Shown: piece by piece, positions 55,277-63,576 of the stretch
Layout: each line of letters begins with the position of its first letter
Position numbering within the stretch: the stretch's first letter is position 1
From: an uncultured SAR86 cluster bacterium
Lineage (GTDB): Bacteria; Pseudomonadota; Gammaproteobacteria; Magnimaribacterales; Magnimaribacteraceae
Direction: 5' to 3'
NCBI GenBank assembly: GCA_902537425.1
Contig: CACBBD010000001.1
Coordinates: 1 to 64,000 of the forward strand
Length of the DNA: 64,000 nucleotides
Notes under the pieces: generated by a model
What the model was told of the DNA's origin: nothing
Database searches by the model: none
What the model saw: only the letters and a program-made list of their open reading frames with translations
Translations under genes and position numbers: made by a program

Positions 55277-56397
55277 AACTGAGGTCTCTTGGCAGAAAGA
55301 ATAACCCCAAAAGCCAATAAATGCACAACTATTGAAGTTCCCCCTTGGCTTATCAAGGGTAAAGGCACTCCAACAACAGGAATTATACCGATGACCATTG
55401 ATACATTAGTTAGAATAAATAAAAGAAAGATGAATCCCAAAGAACAGCATGCAAGTCTTTCGAAAGGAGATTGAGCTGATAAACCAATCTTAAAAATTCG
55501 CCATATAATTATTCCATAGACAATAAATAGGCAAGTTATTCCCAATAGGCCAAACTCCTCTCCGATAACAGAAAAAATAAAATCAGAATGACTTTCGGGA
55601 ATAAAATTAAGCTGGCTCTGGGTACCCTCTAAGTAGCCCTTACCAAAAAAACCTCCAGAACCTATGGCAGTTTGTGACTGAGCGATATTCCAACCATCTC
55701 CGAGAGGATCAACGTTACTATCAAAGTAAGTGAGGACCCTTTGTTTTTGGTAATCTAATAAGCTAGACCAAATAAAAGGAGAAACAATTGCCAACATACC
55801 TAAATAAGCAGCTATAACCCTGTAAGGCAAACCGGCTAAATATATTGGAATAATTCCAGACGTAAAAACTATTATAGAGGTTCCTAAATCAGGTTGTTCA
55901 AAAACCAAGTATGAACACATAAGGGCAGCTAAAGTTGTATAAAGCCAATCTTCTAATCTTATTTTTGATTCCTTCCTATGCAAATAAGCAACAATTGATA
56001 GCGGCAAGATCAATCTTATGATTTCAGACGGTTGAAACTGAAAAAACCCCATATCTATCCACCTACTAGTTGTATAGCCTTCAGCTGGATTAAATAGAAC
56101 ATAAATAAGAAGTAAAAGACCAATCCAGTAAGAATGCATCAAAATATTTTTATAAGAGTCAGGTTTTAAATGAGAAATGAAAATCATCATTATTAAACCT
56201 GCAAAAACATAAATCGACTGACGCATGACCATCGAAAAGGATTGACCACTTGAGCTGTACAGCATTGCCAAGCCAAAGATAAGGACGGCGATAAGGGCTA
56301 GCACCAATGTTATGTCTTTAAAAAAATATCTAAAAGGGTTAAAACTTGTAACTAATGGTTTATTTAGGGAATAATCAAGAGGATTTCTGTTACTCAT
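55273..56397 (-). CDS. rodA: Peptidoglycan glycosyltransferase RodA (SEDS)
   Basis: 374-residue inner-membrane SEDS protein with about ten TM helices that polymerises glycan strands for rod elongation with PBP2. Characteristic segments: MYSSSGQSF, IDMGFFQFQPSEIIRL, YLVFEQPDLGTSIIV, LDYQKQRVLTYFDS, and GxGFFGKGYLEGTQSQLNFIPESHSDFIF (catalytic aspartate region), then GVPLPLISQGGTSI. Its start overlaps the mrdA stop by 4 bp. Confidence 0.96.
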   Translation of the reverse strand: MSNRNPLDYSLNKPLVTSFNPFRYFFKDITLVLALIAVLIFGLAMLYSSSGQSFSMVMRQSIYVFAGLIMMIFISHLKPDSYKNILMHSYWIGLLLLIYVLFNPAEGYTTSRWIDMGFFQFQPSEIIRLILPLSIVAYLHRKESKIRLEDWLYTTLAALMCSYLVFEQPDLGTSIIVFTSGIIPIYLAGLPYRVIAAYLGMLAIVSPFIWSSLLDYQKQRVLTYFDSNVDPLGDGWNIAQSQTAIGSGGFFGKGYLEGTQSQLNFIPESHSDFIFSVIGEEFGLLGITCLFIVYGIIIWRIFKIGLSAQSPFERLACCSLGFIFLLFILTNVSMVIGIIPVVGVPLPLISQGGTSIVVHLLAFGVILSAKRPQL

Positions 56398-58232
56398 GAT
56401 TCATTGATGTTTATTTGATACTGTTCAATAAGACGCTTTGCTATGGGTGCAGCTACGGCACTTCCAGATTCACCATTTTCTACTATAACAACTACAACTA
56501 AATTAGGATGAGGGACAGGGCCATAACTTGCAAAAAGAGCATGATCTCTGTTTTTTATATCTTTTCTTATTCCCTCGTATTCTTCTCTTACGGTAAGATC
56601 TTGATCAGTAAGGCTTTTGATTTGAGCGGTTCCAGTTTTACCAGCTATAGTTATTCCTCCTTCTTCGTATAAATTATGAGCTGTGCCATTCCAAGAATTG
56701 ATTACAGAGATCATTGATTTTTCAATAATATTCCAATGTTTTGGGTTTTTAATTTGGACTTCCATCAAAAGGTCAGGCTCATAGTCATCAAGCTGATTAT
56801 TTCTTATGAGTTTAGGCTGAAAAATCTTTCCTTTATTTGCTATTGCAGACAGTGAAACTGCTAATTGGAGTGGGGTAGAGCTTATGTATCCCTGCCCTAT
56901 TCCAATATTTATCGTATCTCCTACGAACCAAGCTTCACCAATATTACCTAACTTCCAATTTCTAGTTGGTAGAATACTTTTAGATTCATTAATCAAATCT
57001 ATACCGCTGATTTGTCCAAAACCAAATCTCAACAAAAATGCTGAAATCCTATCAATGGTAAGCTTTGAAGCAAGTTCATAAAAATAAACATCTGAAGACT
57101 CGACGATTGCCTTCTTGAGATCTACTCTTCCGTGCCCATCCTCTTTCCATCCACGATACTTTCTTCCTTCTTCTTTTAGCTGAAAAAAGCCTTTATCTTC
57201 TATAATAGTTGACTCAGTAATTAGTTCTTCTTCAAGGCCAAGCAAACCAATAAAAGGTTTTATGGTTGAGGCCGGTGGGTATAAACCAGATATTGCTCGA
57301 TTAAAGAAAGGTGAGTCCTCTAAGGAAGATTGTGAAACAGGCGAACCACTTTCTGAACCATTTAGAATATTAGGGTTATAGTCTGGTGAACTTACTAGAG
57401 CTTTAATAAATCCAGTTGTTGGGTCCAAAGCCACTACAGCTCCTCTCCTATTAGCAAGTTCCTCCTGAGCAATTTTCTGTAATCTTAGGTCAAGAGTGAG
57501 TGTCAGATTGAAAGGCTTATCGGGGAAAACTCTATTAATTTCTCTAATCTTATTTCCGTATACATCCACCTCCATCAGGCTAATTCCAGCCTTACCTCTT
57601 AGAGTTTTTTCATACGACTTCTCTAGTCCAACTTTCCCAATGAAAGAATCATCAGGATATTCAGCTCTTGATAGAGAAAGTCTTTCATCCATATTTATGA
57701 GACCTAAATGACCGATAGCGTGAGAAAAGAGATTTTTATGAGGAAGATATCTTCTTAATTTGGCTTCAAGCTGAATATTAGGTATTGAATTTTTTTGCAC
57801 TTCATACTTAGCTAATTCCTGTTCACTTAGATTTCGTGCAAGCCAAATTTTTTCTTCATCTTGAATTGAAACCTGTAATTGATCAATTTTTCTATTTTCA
57901 TCCAAAACTTTGTTACGTAATTTTTCAACTTGGTCCATTGAGGACTTATATAACTTAGTTTTGATATAGAGATCTTTCGTAACTATATTTTCAGCAATAA
58001 GAGTTCCATCTTCCAACTTTATAAGACCCCTAGCTGGATATATAGGTACGTTGATTATTCTATTTTTATCTGACTCGGCCTCGTAATTAACTCTATCTAA
58101 TATAGTTAATTGAAGTATTTTAAATACTCCTGAGATAATCAGGATCAGTAGAAAAAAAAATATTACACCCGATCTGCTTCTCAATGATTGAGTATCTTTT
58201 TCATCTCTTCTTAGATCCTGGATGGTTCTCAT
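56394..58232 (-). CDS. mrdA: Penicillin-binding protein 2 (transpeptidase)
   Basis: 612 residues: short cytoplasmic region, one TM (about 22-45), a pedestal domain with RGLIKLEDGTLIAENIVTKDLYIKT, and the transpeptidase domain. Active-site motifs: STIK in PPASTIKPFIGL, SSD in VESSDVYFYELA, and KTGTAQ in AGKTGTAQIKS. It crosslinks peptidoglycan in the elongasome with RodA. It lies directly between rlmH and rodA, the classic order. Confidence 0.96.
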   Translation of the reverse strand: MRTIQDLRRDEKDTQSLRSRSGVIFFFLLILIISGVFKILQLTILDRVNYEAESDKNRIINVPIYPARGLIKLEDGTLIAENIVTKDLYIKTKLYKSSMDQVEKLRNKVLDENRKIDQLQVSIQDEEKIWLARNLSEQELAKYEVQKNSIPNIQLEAKLRRYLPHKNLFSHAIGHLGLINMDERLSLSRAEYPDDSFIGKVGLEKSYEKTLRGKAGISLMEVDVYGNKIREINRVFPDKPFNLTLTLDLRLQKIAQEELANRRGAVVALDPTTGFIKALVSSPDYNPNILNGSESGSPVSQSSLEDSPFFNRAISGLYPPASTIKPFIGLLGLEEELITESTIIEDKGFFQLKEEGRKYRGWKEDGHGRVDLKKAIVESSDVYFYELASKLTIDRISAFLLRFGFGQISGIDLINESKSILPTRNWKLGNIGEAWFVGDTINIGIGQGYISSTPLQLAVSLSAIANKGKIFQPKLIRNNQLDDYEPDLLMEVQIKNPKHWNIIEKSMISVINSWNGTAHNLYEEGGITIAGKTGTAQIKSLTDQDLTVREEYEGIRKDIKNRDHALFASYGPVPHPNLVVVVIVENGESGSAVAAPIAKRLIEQYQININES

Positions 58233-58237
58233 TAATT

Positions 58238-58705
58238 TTACTTATGATAAGGATGGTTTTGTGTCATAGACCAAACTCTATAAATTTGTTCCAAGACTAA
58301 AACCGGAACAATAGAATGGGGAAAAGTTAATTGAGATAAGGACCAGCAAAAGTCGCATTGCTTTATAAGATTTTGACTTAAACCGTCAGGACCACCGATA
58401 ATAATAGATAAATCTTTTGAACTGGAGATCCAATTATCAAACTGAAACCTTAATTTCTCAGTACTCATACTCAGTCCTTCTTTGTCTAGGGCAATCACAA
58501 ATTCATTCTTCTTAACTTTTGATTGTAATAAATTGCTCTCTTTTTCGACAACGTCTAGAACATTATAGTTCCCAATACGGTTTACTGGTTTTAATCCCAG
58601 CCAATCAATGCTTATTGATTTATTAAATTTAGATTCATAAGTGCTAAAAGCTTTTTTTGCCCAGTCAGGGCGGCTCGATTCTATTGAAATTAACCTAATT
58701 TTCAT
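58238..58705 (-). CDS. rlmH: 23S rRNA (pseudouridine1915-N3)-methyltransferase RlmH
   Basis: 155-residue SPOUT methyltransferase (E. coli 155). The SAM knot includes IIGGPDGLSQNLI, FCWSLSQLTFPHSIVPVLVLEQIYRVWSM, and the C-terminal HPYHK, all diagnostic. It methylates the pseudouridine that RluD makes at 1915; rluD is also in this window. Overlaps the rsfS stop by one base. Confidence 0.96.
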   Translation of the reverse strand: MKIRLISIESSRPDWAKKAFSTYESKFNKSISIDWLGLKPVNRIGNYNVLDVVEKESNLLQSKVKKNEFVIALDKEGLSMSTEKLRFQFDNWISSSKDLSIIIGGPDGLSQNLIKQCDFCWSLSQLTFPHSIVPVLVLEQIYRVWSMTQNHPYHK

Positions 58706-59028
58706 TAAAGTTCAGGATCCCATAAACTCTCTAGATCATAAAACTCTCTGGCATCTGCTGACATAAGGTGAATGACTACATCTCCTGCATCAACAAGGAC
58801 CCAATCATCTCCATCCTGTCCTTCAATCTTGATTCCAGAAATTTCTGTTTCTTTTAAGCTCTCCAAGATATGCTCACTTATCGCCGCTATATGTCTATTT
58901 GATGTCCCTGACGCAATGACCATAAAATCTGTTATAGAACTAATCTTTGTTACATCTATTGCTATAGGATTTACTGCTTTGATATCTTCTAAAGAATTGA
59001 TAATTTTATTTTTTAGTTTTTGGGTCAT
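58705..59028 (-). CDS. rsfS: Ribosomal silencing factor RsfS
   Basis: 107 residues with the RsfS/Iojap fold: DVTKISSITDFMVIASGTSNRHIAAIS, then EGQDGDDWVLVDAGDVVIHLMSADAREFYDLESLW. It binds L14 on the 50S subunit and blocks subunit joining in starvation. Between nadD and rlmH as in most bacteria; the ATG overlaps the nadD stop by 4 bp. Confidence 0.96.
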   Translation of the reverse strand: MTQKLKNKIINSLEDIKAVNPIAIDVTKISSITDFMVIASGTSNRHIAAISEHILESLKETEISGIKIEGQDGDDWVLVDAGDVVIHLMSADAREFYDLESLWDPEL

Positions 59029-59666
59029 TGCTCTTGATATAAATTTTGATCTTTAATGAATTGATAAACATCGCCATCTAATAACGCAGATACGTCTTCA
59101 TTATTTGATATCAACTCTCGAATCTTAGTAGAAGTAACTTCGATGGGATCTATTGGCAAAATGAAAATTTTGCCTTTTGAATCTTTAAACTCCTGAAAAT
59201 TTAAAATTCTTTTAGCTTCTAATAGATTTTGTACGAATGACGTTTCATCAACTTCATATCCCGGTCTTTCCAATATTAGTAAATTAACTTCCTCTAAGAA
59301 ATTCTCGTACTCGTACCAAGTCTCTATCTTCAAAAAAGAGTCCATCCCCATTATCCATACTAAAGTGTCATTTGGATTCTCTTTCTGAATCTCTTTAAAA
59401 GTTAAATAAGCATATGAGGGACTTTTTTTTAAAGTCTCTCTTTCATCAATTATTAGATTATTTATGTGGCTTAGCGCAAGATTAACTAGCTTAATTTTAT
59501 TGAGTTCATTAATTCTTTTCTCTTTATGAGGAGGAGTGCCATTTGGCAAAATAATGAGTTCATCTAAATCAATTAAATTAAGAAAATTCTCTATTATTTG
59601 GACATGTCCTTTATGTATAGGATCAAAAGTGCCACCAAATATACCGATAAGTTTTTTGTTGGCTAT
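59025..59666 (-). CDS. nadD: Nicotinate-nucleotide adenylyltransferase, apparent ATA start
   Basis: 213 residues, equal to E. coli NadD, if translated from ATA 59666. The enzyme joins ATP and nicotinate mononucleotide in NAD synthesis. In frame before the first standard start (TTG at 59549) are 39 codons reading KLIGIFGGTFDPIHKGHVQI, the essential nucleotide-binding GGTFDPxHxGH motif, so the true start must be upstream. Between the preceding in-frame stop and this motif there is no ATG, GTG or TTG. ATA 59666 has AGGAG 6 nt upstream, ideal spacing. Later motifs: PNGTPPHKEK, ILPIDPIEVTSTKIRELI (SxTxIR). An ATG-to-ATA base error is the alternative. Starts 1 nt after the proA stop. Confidence 0.9.
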   Translation of the reverse strand: MANKKLIGIFGGTFDPIHKGHVQIIENFLNLIDLDELIILPNGTPPHKEKRINELNKIKLVNLALSHINNLIIDERETLKKSPSYAYLTFKEIQKENPNDTLVWIMGMDSFLKIETWYEYENFLEEVNLLILERPGYEVDETSFVQNLLEAKRILNFQEFKDSKGKIFILPIDPIEVTSTKIRELISNNEDVSALLDGDVYQFIKDQNLYQEQ

Positions 59667-59667
59667 T

Positions 59668-60936
59668 TTAAACTCCTCTTAAGTTTGAATTACCTTTCAC
59701 AATAAACTTTTGTGACGTTAGTCCCTCTAAGCCCACCGGACCTCTTGCATGAATCTTATCAGTAGAAATTCCAACTTCAGCTCCTAGTCCATACTCAAAC
59801 CCATCAGCCCAGCATGTGGGCAAGTTATGCATGACAGAACTTGAGTCCACGTTTTTAAAAAAGTATTCAGCTTTATTTGTGTCTTCAGTGACTATTGAAT
59901 CTGTATGTTGAGATCCGTACTTTTGTATATGATCTATGGCTTCGCTCATATCTTCAACAACTTTTATGGAGAGAATGGGAGCAAGATATTCAGTTAACCA
60001 GTCAACTTCTTTAGCTTCAATTGCATTTATAAATTGAAGTGTTTTTTGACAACCTCTAACTTCCACTCCTTCCTTAAAAAATCTATCTTCTAAGCTGGGC
60101 AGAAGTAAAGATGCTACTGAAGAATGAACTAAAAGCGTTTCCATGGCACCGCATATTCCATATCTGTAGGTCTTCGCATTAAAAGCAATATTTTCAGCCT
60201 TTTTTATATCTGCTGCCTCGTCTATGTATACATGACAAATTCCATCTAAGTGTTTTATTACAGGCACCTTTGATTCATCAGAAATAAGCTGTACCAAACC
60301 TTTGCCTCCTCTGGGAATGACTACGTCCAAATAATCATCTAGATGCAGTAAAGTTTTTACAGCTTCTCTATCAGTGGTCTCTACGAGCTGAATACATTCC
60401 TTGGGTAAACTGGCTTTTTTAAGACCTTCTTGTAAGCAGTTCCAGATGATCTTGTTAGAAAGAATGGCTTCTGATCCTCCTCTTAATAGGCAGGCATTTC
60501 CAGATTTAAGGCAGAGTGCTGCAGCATCTGCAGTAACATTTGGTCTTGATTCGTATATTATTCCAACAACTCCTAAGGGCACTCTCATTTTACTAACTTC
60601 AATTCCCGAAGGCGTAGGATCTAAATCAGTAATTTCTCCTACAGGATCAGGTAACTCAGAAACAACCTGTAATCCAGAGATCATAGAATTAATTCTGCTG
60701 TCATTTAGTTCTAATCTATCTATGAGAGCTGATCCTATAGATTTTTGTTTAGCTGAATCTAAGTCTTTTTTATTTGTGCTTAATATTTCATCCCTATGAG
60801 ATTCTATTTGTTCCGAAATGCAACTCAGTGCCTCATTTTTTTGCTCTAAGGAAGCTTGGGCTAAGATTAAAGAAGCTTCTTTTGCTTCAGATCCTAACCG
60901 ATTCATATAAGTATTTATTTCTTTACTCTGAGTCAT
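59668..60936 (-). CDS. proA: Gamma-glutamyl phosphate reductase
   Basis: 422-residue aldehyde-dehydrogenase-superfamily enzyme of proline synthesis, making glutamate semialdehyde with NADPH. RVPLGVVGIIYESRPNVTADAAALCLKSGNACLLRGGSEA is the cofactor region; the catalytic cysteine is in KTYRYGICGAMETLLV; the C-terminal HARGPVGLEGLTSQKFIVKG closes the fold. proB is not adjacent. Lies just upstream of nadD, as in Pseudomonas-like order. Confidence 0.96.
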   Translation of the reverse strand: MTQSKEINTYMNRLGSEAKEASLILAQASLEQKNEALSCISEQIESHRDEILSTNKKDLDSAKQKSIGSALIDRLELNDSRINSMISGLQVVSELPDPVGEITDLDPTPSGIEVSKMRVPLGVVGIIYESRPNVTADAAALCLKSGNACLLRGGSEAILSNKIIWNCLQEGLKKASLPKECIQLVETTDREAVKTLLHLDDYLDVVIPRGGKGLVQLISDESKVPVIKHLDGICHVYIDEAADIKKAENIAFNAKTYRYGICGAMETLLVHSSVASLLLPSLEDRFFKEGVEVRGCQKTLQFINAIEAKEVDWLTEYLAPILSIKVVEDMSEAIDHIQKYGSQHTDSIVTEDTNKAEYFFKNVDSSSVMHNLPTCWADGFEYGLGAEVGISTDKIHARGPVGLEGLTSQKFIVKGNSNLRGV

Positions 60937-60980
60937 TGTTGAATATTCTACCTAAGTATCTATGCTTTCAAAGACTTAAG

Positions 60981-61580
60981 ATGTTCGAATTTAACGAAAT
61001 AATAATTTGGCTTGAGGATAATCCTCAATGGATTGGCCTAGGAATTATAGGAGCTTCATTTATAGAATCCTTTGCTTTAATAGGAATAATTATTCCTGGT
61101 GTTGTTTTACTTGCTTTGATATCCGGATTAGCTTCTTCTTCTATAAGTATTTATGAAGTAGTTTTATTGGCATATGTATCTAGCTTCCTTTCAGATATTG
61201 CTAGCTTCTTCTTGGGCTATAGCTTAAGAAATTCACTTAGAAAAATCTGGCCGTTTACAAAATATCCTCATTTTCTTCAAAATGGACAGGCATTCTTTAA
61301 AAAGTATGGGATGGTTGGTCTTTTTGTAGGAAAGTTTATAGGTCCAATTAGGCCCCTACTTCCTATTACTGCAGGATCTTTAAACATGAATTTAAAGAAA
61401 TTCTTCTTAGTCGAGATTCTTTCTTGTTTTTTATGGGCATTAGTTTATACCATACCTGGTTACTATGCTGCGCAAGCCTTGGTCTCAGAGAATATCAACC
61501 TAGTTGATTCCCTTTTGATTTTGATTGGAGTTGTTGTTTTATTTATATTAATAAGATACTTTAATAAAAAATATACATAA
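60981..61580 (+). CDS. DedA-family membrane protein
   Basis: 199 residues from ATG 60981; the longer frame upstream overlaps proA and is not conserved. About five TM helices with the DedA signature GASFIESFALIGIIIPGVVLL near the start and FKKYGMVGLFVGKFIGPIRPLLPITAGSLNM in the middle (GxFxRFxPxxRxxxP pattern). DedA proteins include lipid-carrier transporters such as undecaprenyl phosphate flippases. Divergent from proA, 44 bp apart; the carotenoid oxygenase follows after 2 nt. Confidence 0.92.
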   Translation: MFEFNEIIIWLEDNPQWIGLGIIGASFIESFALIGIIIPGVVLLALISGLASSSISIYEVVLLAYVSSFLSDIASFFLGYSLRNSLRKIWPFTKYPHFLQNGQAFFKKYGMVGLFVGKFIGPIRPLLPITAGSLNMNLKKFFLVEILSCFLWALVYTIPGYYAAQALVSENINLVDSLLILIGVVVLFILIRYFNKKYT

Positions 61581-61582
61581 CT

Positions 61583-62983
61583 ATGACAAATTTATACCCA
61601 GATCATCCAAATTTAAGAGGTAATTACGCTCCTTTAAGAATGGAGTGTAATATTCAAGATCTCATCATTGAGGGAGAAGTTCCTAGAGATTTATTCGGTA
61701 GTTACTACAGAAATGGTCCAGATCCGCAATTTCCTCCTATGGGAGGAGACTACCACTGGTTTGCAGGCGATGGGATGATACATGCGTTCCATTTTGAAAA
61801 TGGTAGGATTTCTTATTTAAACCGATGGGCCCAAACTTCTAAGTGGAAACAGGAGAGAAAAGCTGGCAGATCACTCATAAATGCTCTTAATCCCATGGAT
61901 CCTGATCCAGAATTTAATTTTGAAGGTGAAGATGGAACTGCAAATACCAATATAGTTTTCCACTCAGGCAAACTATTGGCGCTTGAAGAAGGTCATAAAC
62001 CTTTTGAACTTGACCCTTTAACCTTAGAGTCAAAAGGTGCCTGGAACTATAAAGGAAAACTAGACTCAGCAATGACTGCACATCCAAAGATAGACCCAAA
62101 AACTGGAGAGATGATAGGTTTTAGCTATGGTTTTGGGGTAAATAAAATGAGCTACTTTGTAGTTAACTCAGAAGGGATAATGACTACATACAAAGAGTTT
62201 AAAACGCCTTACTCAAGTATGGTGCATGACTTTGTAGTTACCACCAAACATGTTATTTTCCCGATATTTCCTTTAATTATTGATTTTAATCTAGCAGCAA
62301 GCGGTAAATCACCTATTGCTTGGGATGTTAATCGCCCGAGTCAAATAGGTATAATGCCAAGAGATGGTTCAACTGAAGATATAAAGTGGATAGAAAGCGA
62401 TCCATGTTTTGTCTTCCATCCAATGAATGCCTTCGAAGATGGAGATAAAATAATTGCTGATATGATGCAATTTGAAGAGGCACCTATGTTTCCTCATTTA
62501 GATGGATCAAGACCTGATCTTAAAAAAGGTGAAGCCAGATTGAATAGATGGGAAATTGATCTAAGTTCAAACTCGGGTTCAATAAAAAAGCAGTATCTCG
62601 ACGAAAGCATTGGCGAATTTCCAAGGCTAGACGAAAGAAAAACAATGTCTAAGTACAGATATGGATATTATGCTTCAAATAATGGAGATTCTCCTAAAGG
62701 GGTAAGCTTCAATACAGTAACTAGTTATGACTATGATACAGGCCATAAAGATAGTTTTACTCTTTCTGAGTTTGATGCTGTAGGTGAACCAATATTTGTT
62801 CCAAAAAATCAGGAATCTAAAGAGGGAGAAGGTTATTTAATCGCACTTTCTTACCTGGGCAAAGAGAATCGTTCAGATTTGATGATCTTTGATGCACAAA
62901 ATGTTTCCAGTGGGCCGCTTGCAAAGGCTATGCTACCCCATAGAATTCCTTATGGTTTCCATGGAAACTGGAGACAAGGTTAA
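61583..62983 (+). CDS. Carotenoid cleavage oxygenase (RPE65/lignostilbene dioxygenase family)
   Basis: 466-residue non-heme iron enzyme that cleaves carotenoids, apocarotenoids or stilbenes with O2. FGSYYRNGPDPQFPP and DYHWFAGDGMIHAFHF start the fold. The four iron-ligand histidines appear in TAHPKID, MVHDFVVT, VFHPMNAF and the C-terminal GFHGNW. Length is typical. No signal peptide. Marine bacteria use such enzymes for retinal or for degrading lignin-like stilbenes; nothing adjacent decides between these. Stop overlaps the convergent LON-domain gene by 4 bp. Confidence 0.93.
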   Translation: MTNLYPDHPNLRGNYAPLRMECNIQDLIIEGEVPRDLFGSYYRNGPDPQFPPMGGDYHWFAGDGMIHAFHFENGRISYLNRWAQTSKWKQERKAGRSLINALNPMDPDPEFNFEGEDGTANTNIVFHSGKLLALEEGHKPFELDPLTLESKGAWNYKGKLDSAMTAHPKIDPKTGEMIGFSYGFGVNKMSYFVVNSEGIMTTYKEFKTPYSSMVHDFVVTTKHVIFPIFPLIIDFNLAASGKSPIAWDVNRPSQIGIMPRDGSTEDIKWIESDPCFVFHPMNAFEDGDKIIADMMQFEEAPMFPHLDGSRPDLKKGEARLNRWEIDLSSNSGSIKKQYLDESIGEFPRLDERKTMSKYRYGYYASNNGDSPKGVSFNTVTSYDYDTGHKDSFTLSEFDAVGEPIFVPKNQESKEGEGYLIALSYLGKENRSDLMIFDAQNVSSGPLAKAMLPHRIPYGFHGNWRQG

Positions 62984-63576
62984 CCGCCTAATCTTTTAAT
63001 CAAAACCTTTAAATAATCTAGCTTATCTCGGTTGTTTTCGAATTCTAGAATTGTTTGTTTCTCTTGAGGTCTCAGAGGAAGCACACTCGCCAGGATATAA
63101 CAAACACTTATGGAACTATGGAGATCAAGATCCAAGTTAAGCTTTTTAATTTCGGGATGATTTGTAATTTCTTTGACCATATTCCATAAATCTAGGTATT
63201 TCGGCTCATTTGATAGATTGTCATCTTCTTCGTTAATCCTTTCTATTTTTCCAAGCAATAATTCATCTTCCTTTTTCCATACATCTTTAATCCTGATCTT
63301 ATATTTACCCTGAACCGTTATGCCTAGTAAGCCATTATCAAGTTTATTAAAATCAACTATCTCGACATAAGTAGCAATTTTATGATGAGGAAGATGATCA
63401 TTATTTTCTTCGTTAAAATCATCTTTAAATAGGACAATACAAAAACCCTCAGAATTAGCTAGACATTCACTCACCATATCAATATATCTAGGCTCAAATA
63501 TCTGTAAAGGCAAATAGGCACCCGGCAAAACATTCACAGATAAAGGAAATAAAGCTGAAGAGGTTTCTTTTTCCAT
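62980..63576 (-). CDS. LON peptidase substrate-binding-domain protein
   Basis: 198 residues containing only the LON N-terminal (substrate-binding) domain, with no ATPase or peptidase. FPLSVNVLPGAYLPLQIFEPRYIDMVSECL is the diagnostic start, and LGITVQGKYKIRI a further conserved strand. These stand-alone proteins are common in proteobacteria and poorly characterised. The start overlaps the mpl stop by one base (TAATG). Confidence 0.88.
   Translation of the reverse strand: MEKETSSALFPLSVNVLPGAYLPLQIFEPRYIDMVSECLANSEGFCIVLFKDDFNEENNDHLPHHKIATYVEIVDFNKLDNGLLGITVQGKYKIRIKDVWKKEDELLLGKIERINEEDDNLSNEPKYLDLWNMVKEITNHPEIKKLNLDLDLHSSISVCYILASVLPLRPQEKQTILEFENNRDKLDYLKVLIKRLGG

Noticed and set aside
59025-59549. 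nadD as a 174-residue protein from TTG 59549
   Set aside because: That would remove the nucleotide-binding GGTFDPxHxGH motif, which is present in frame upstream.
51318-60936. Local inversion between holA and proA
   Set aside because: The convergent arrangement resembles what I recall of Pseudomonas, so it may be ancestral and not a recent inversion.
60774-60980. Long N-terminal extension of the DedA gene
   Set aside because: It overlaps proA antisense and adds no conserved sequence; ATG 60981 begins the typical DedA N-terminus.
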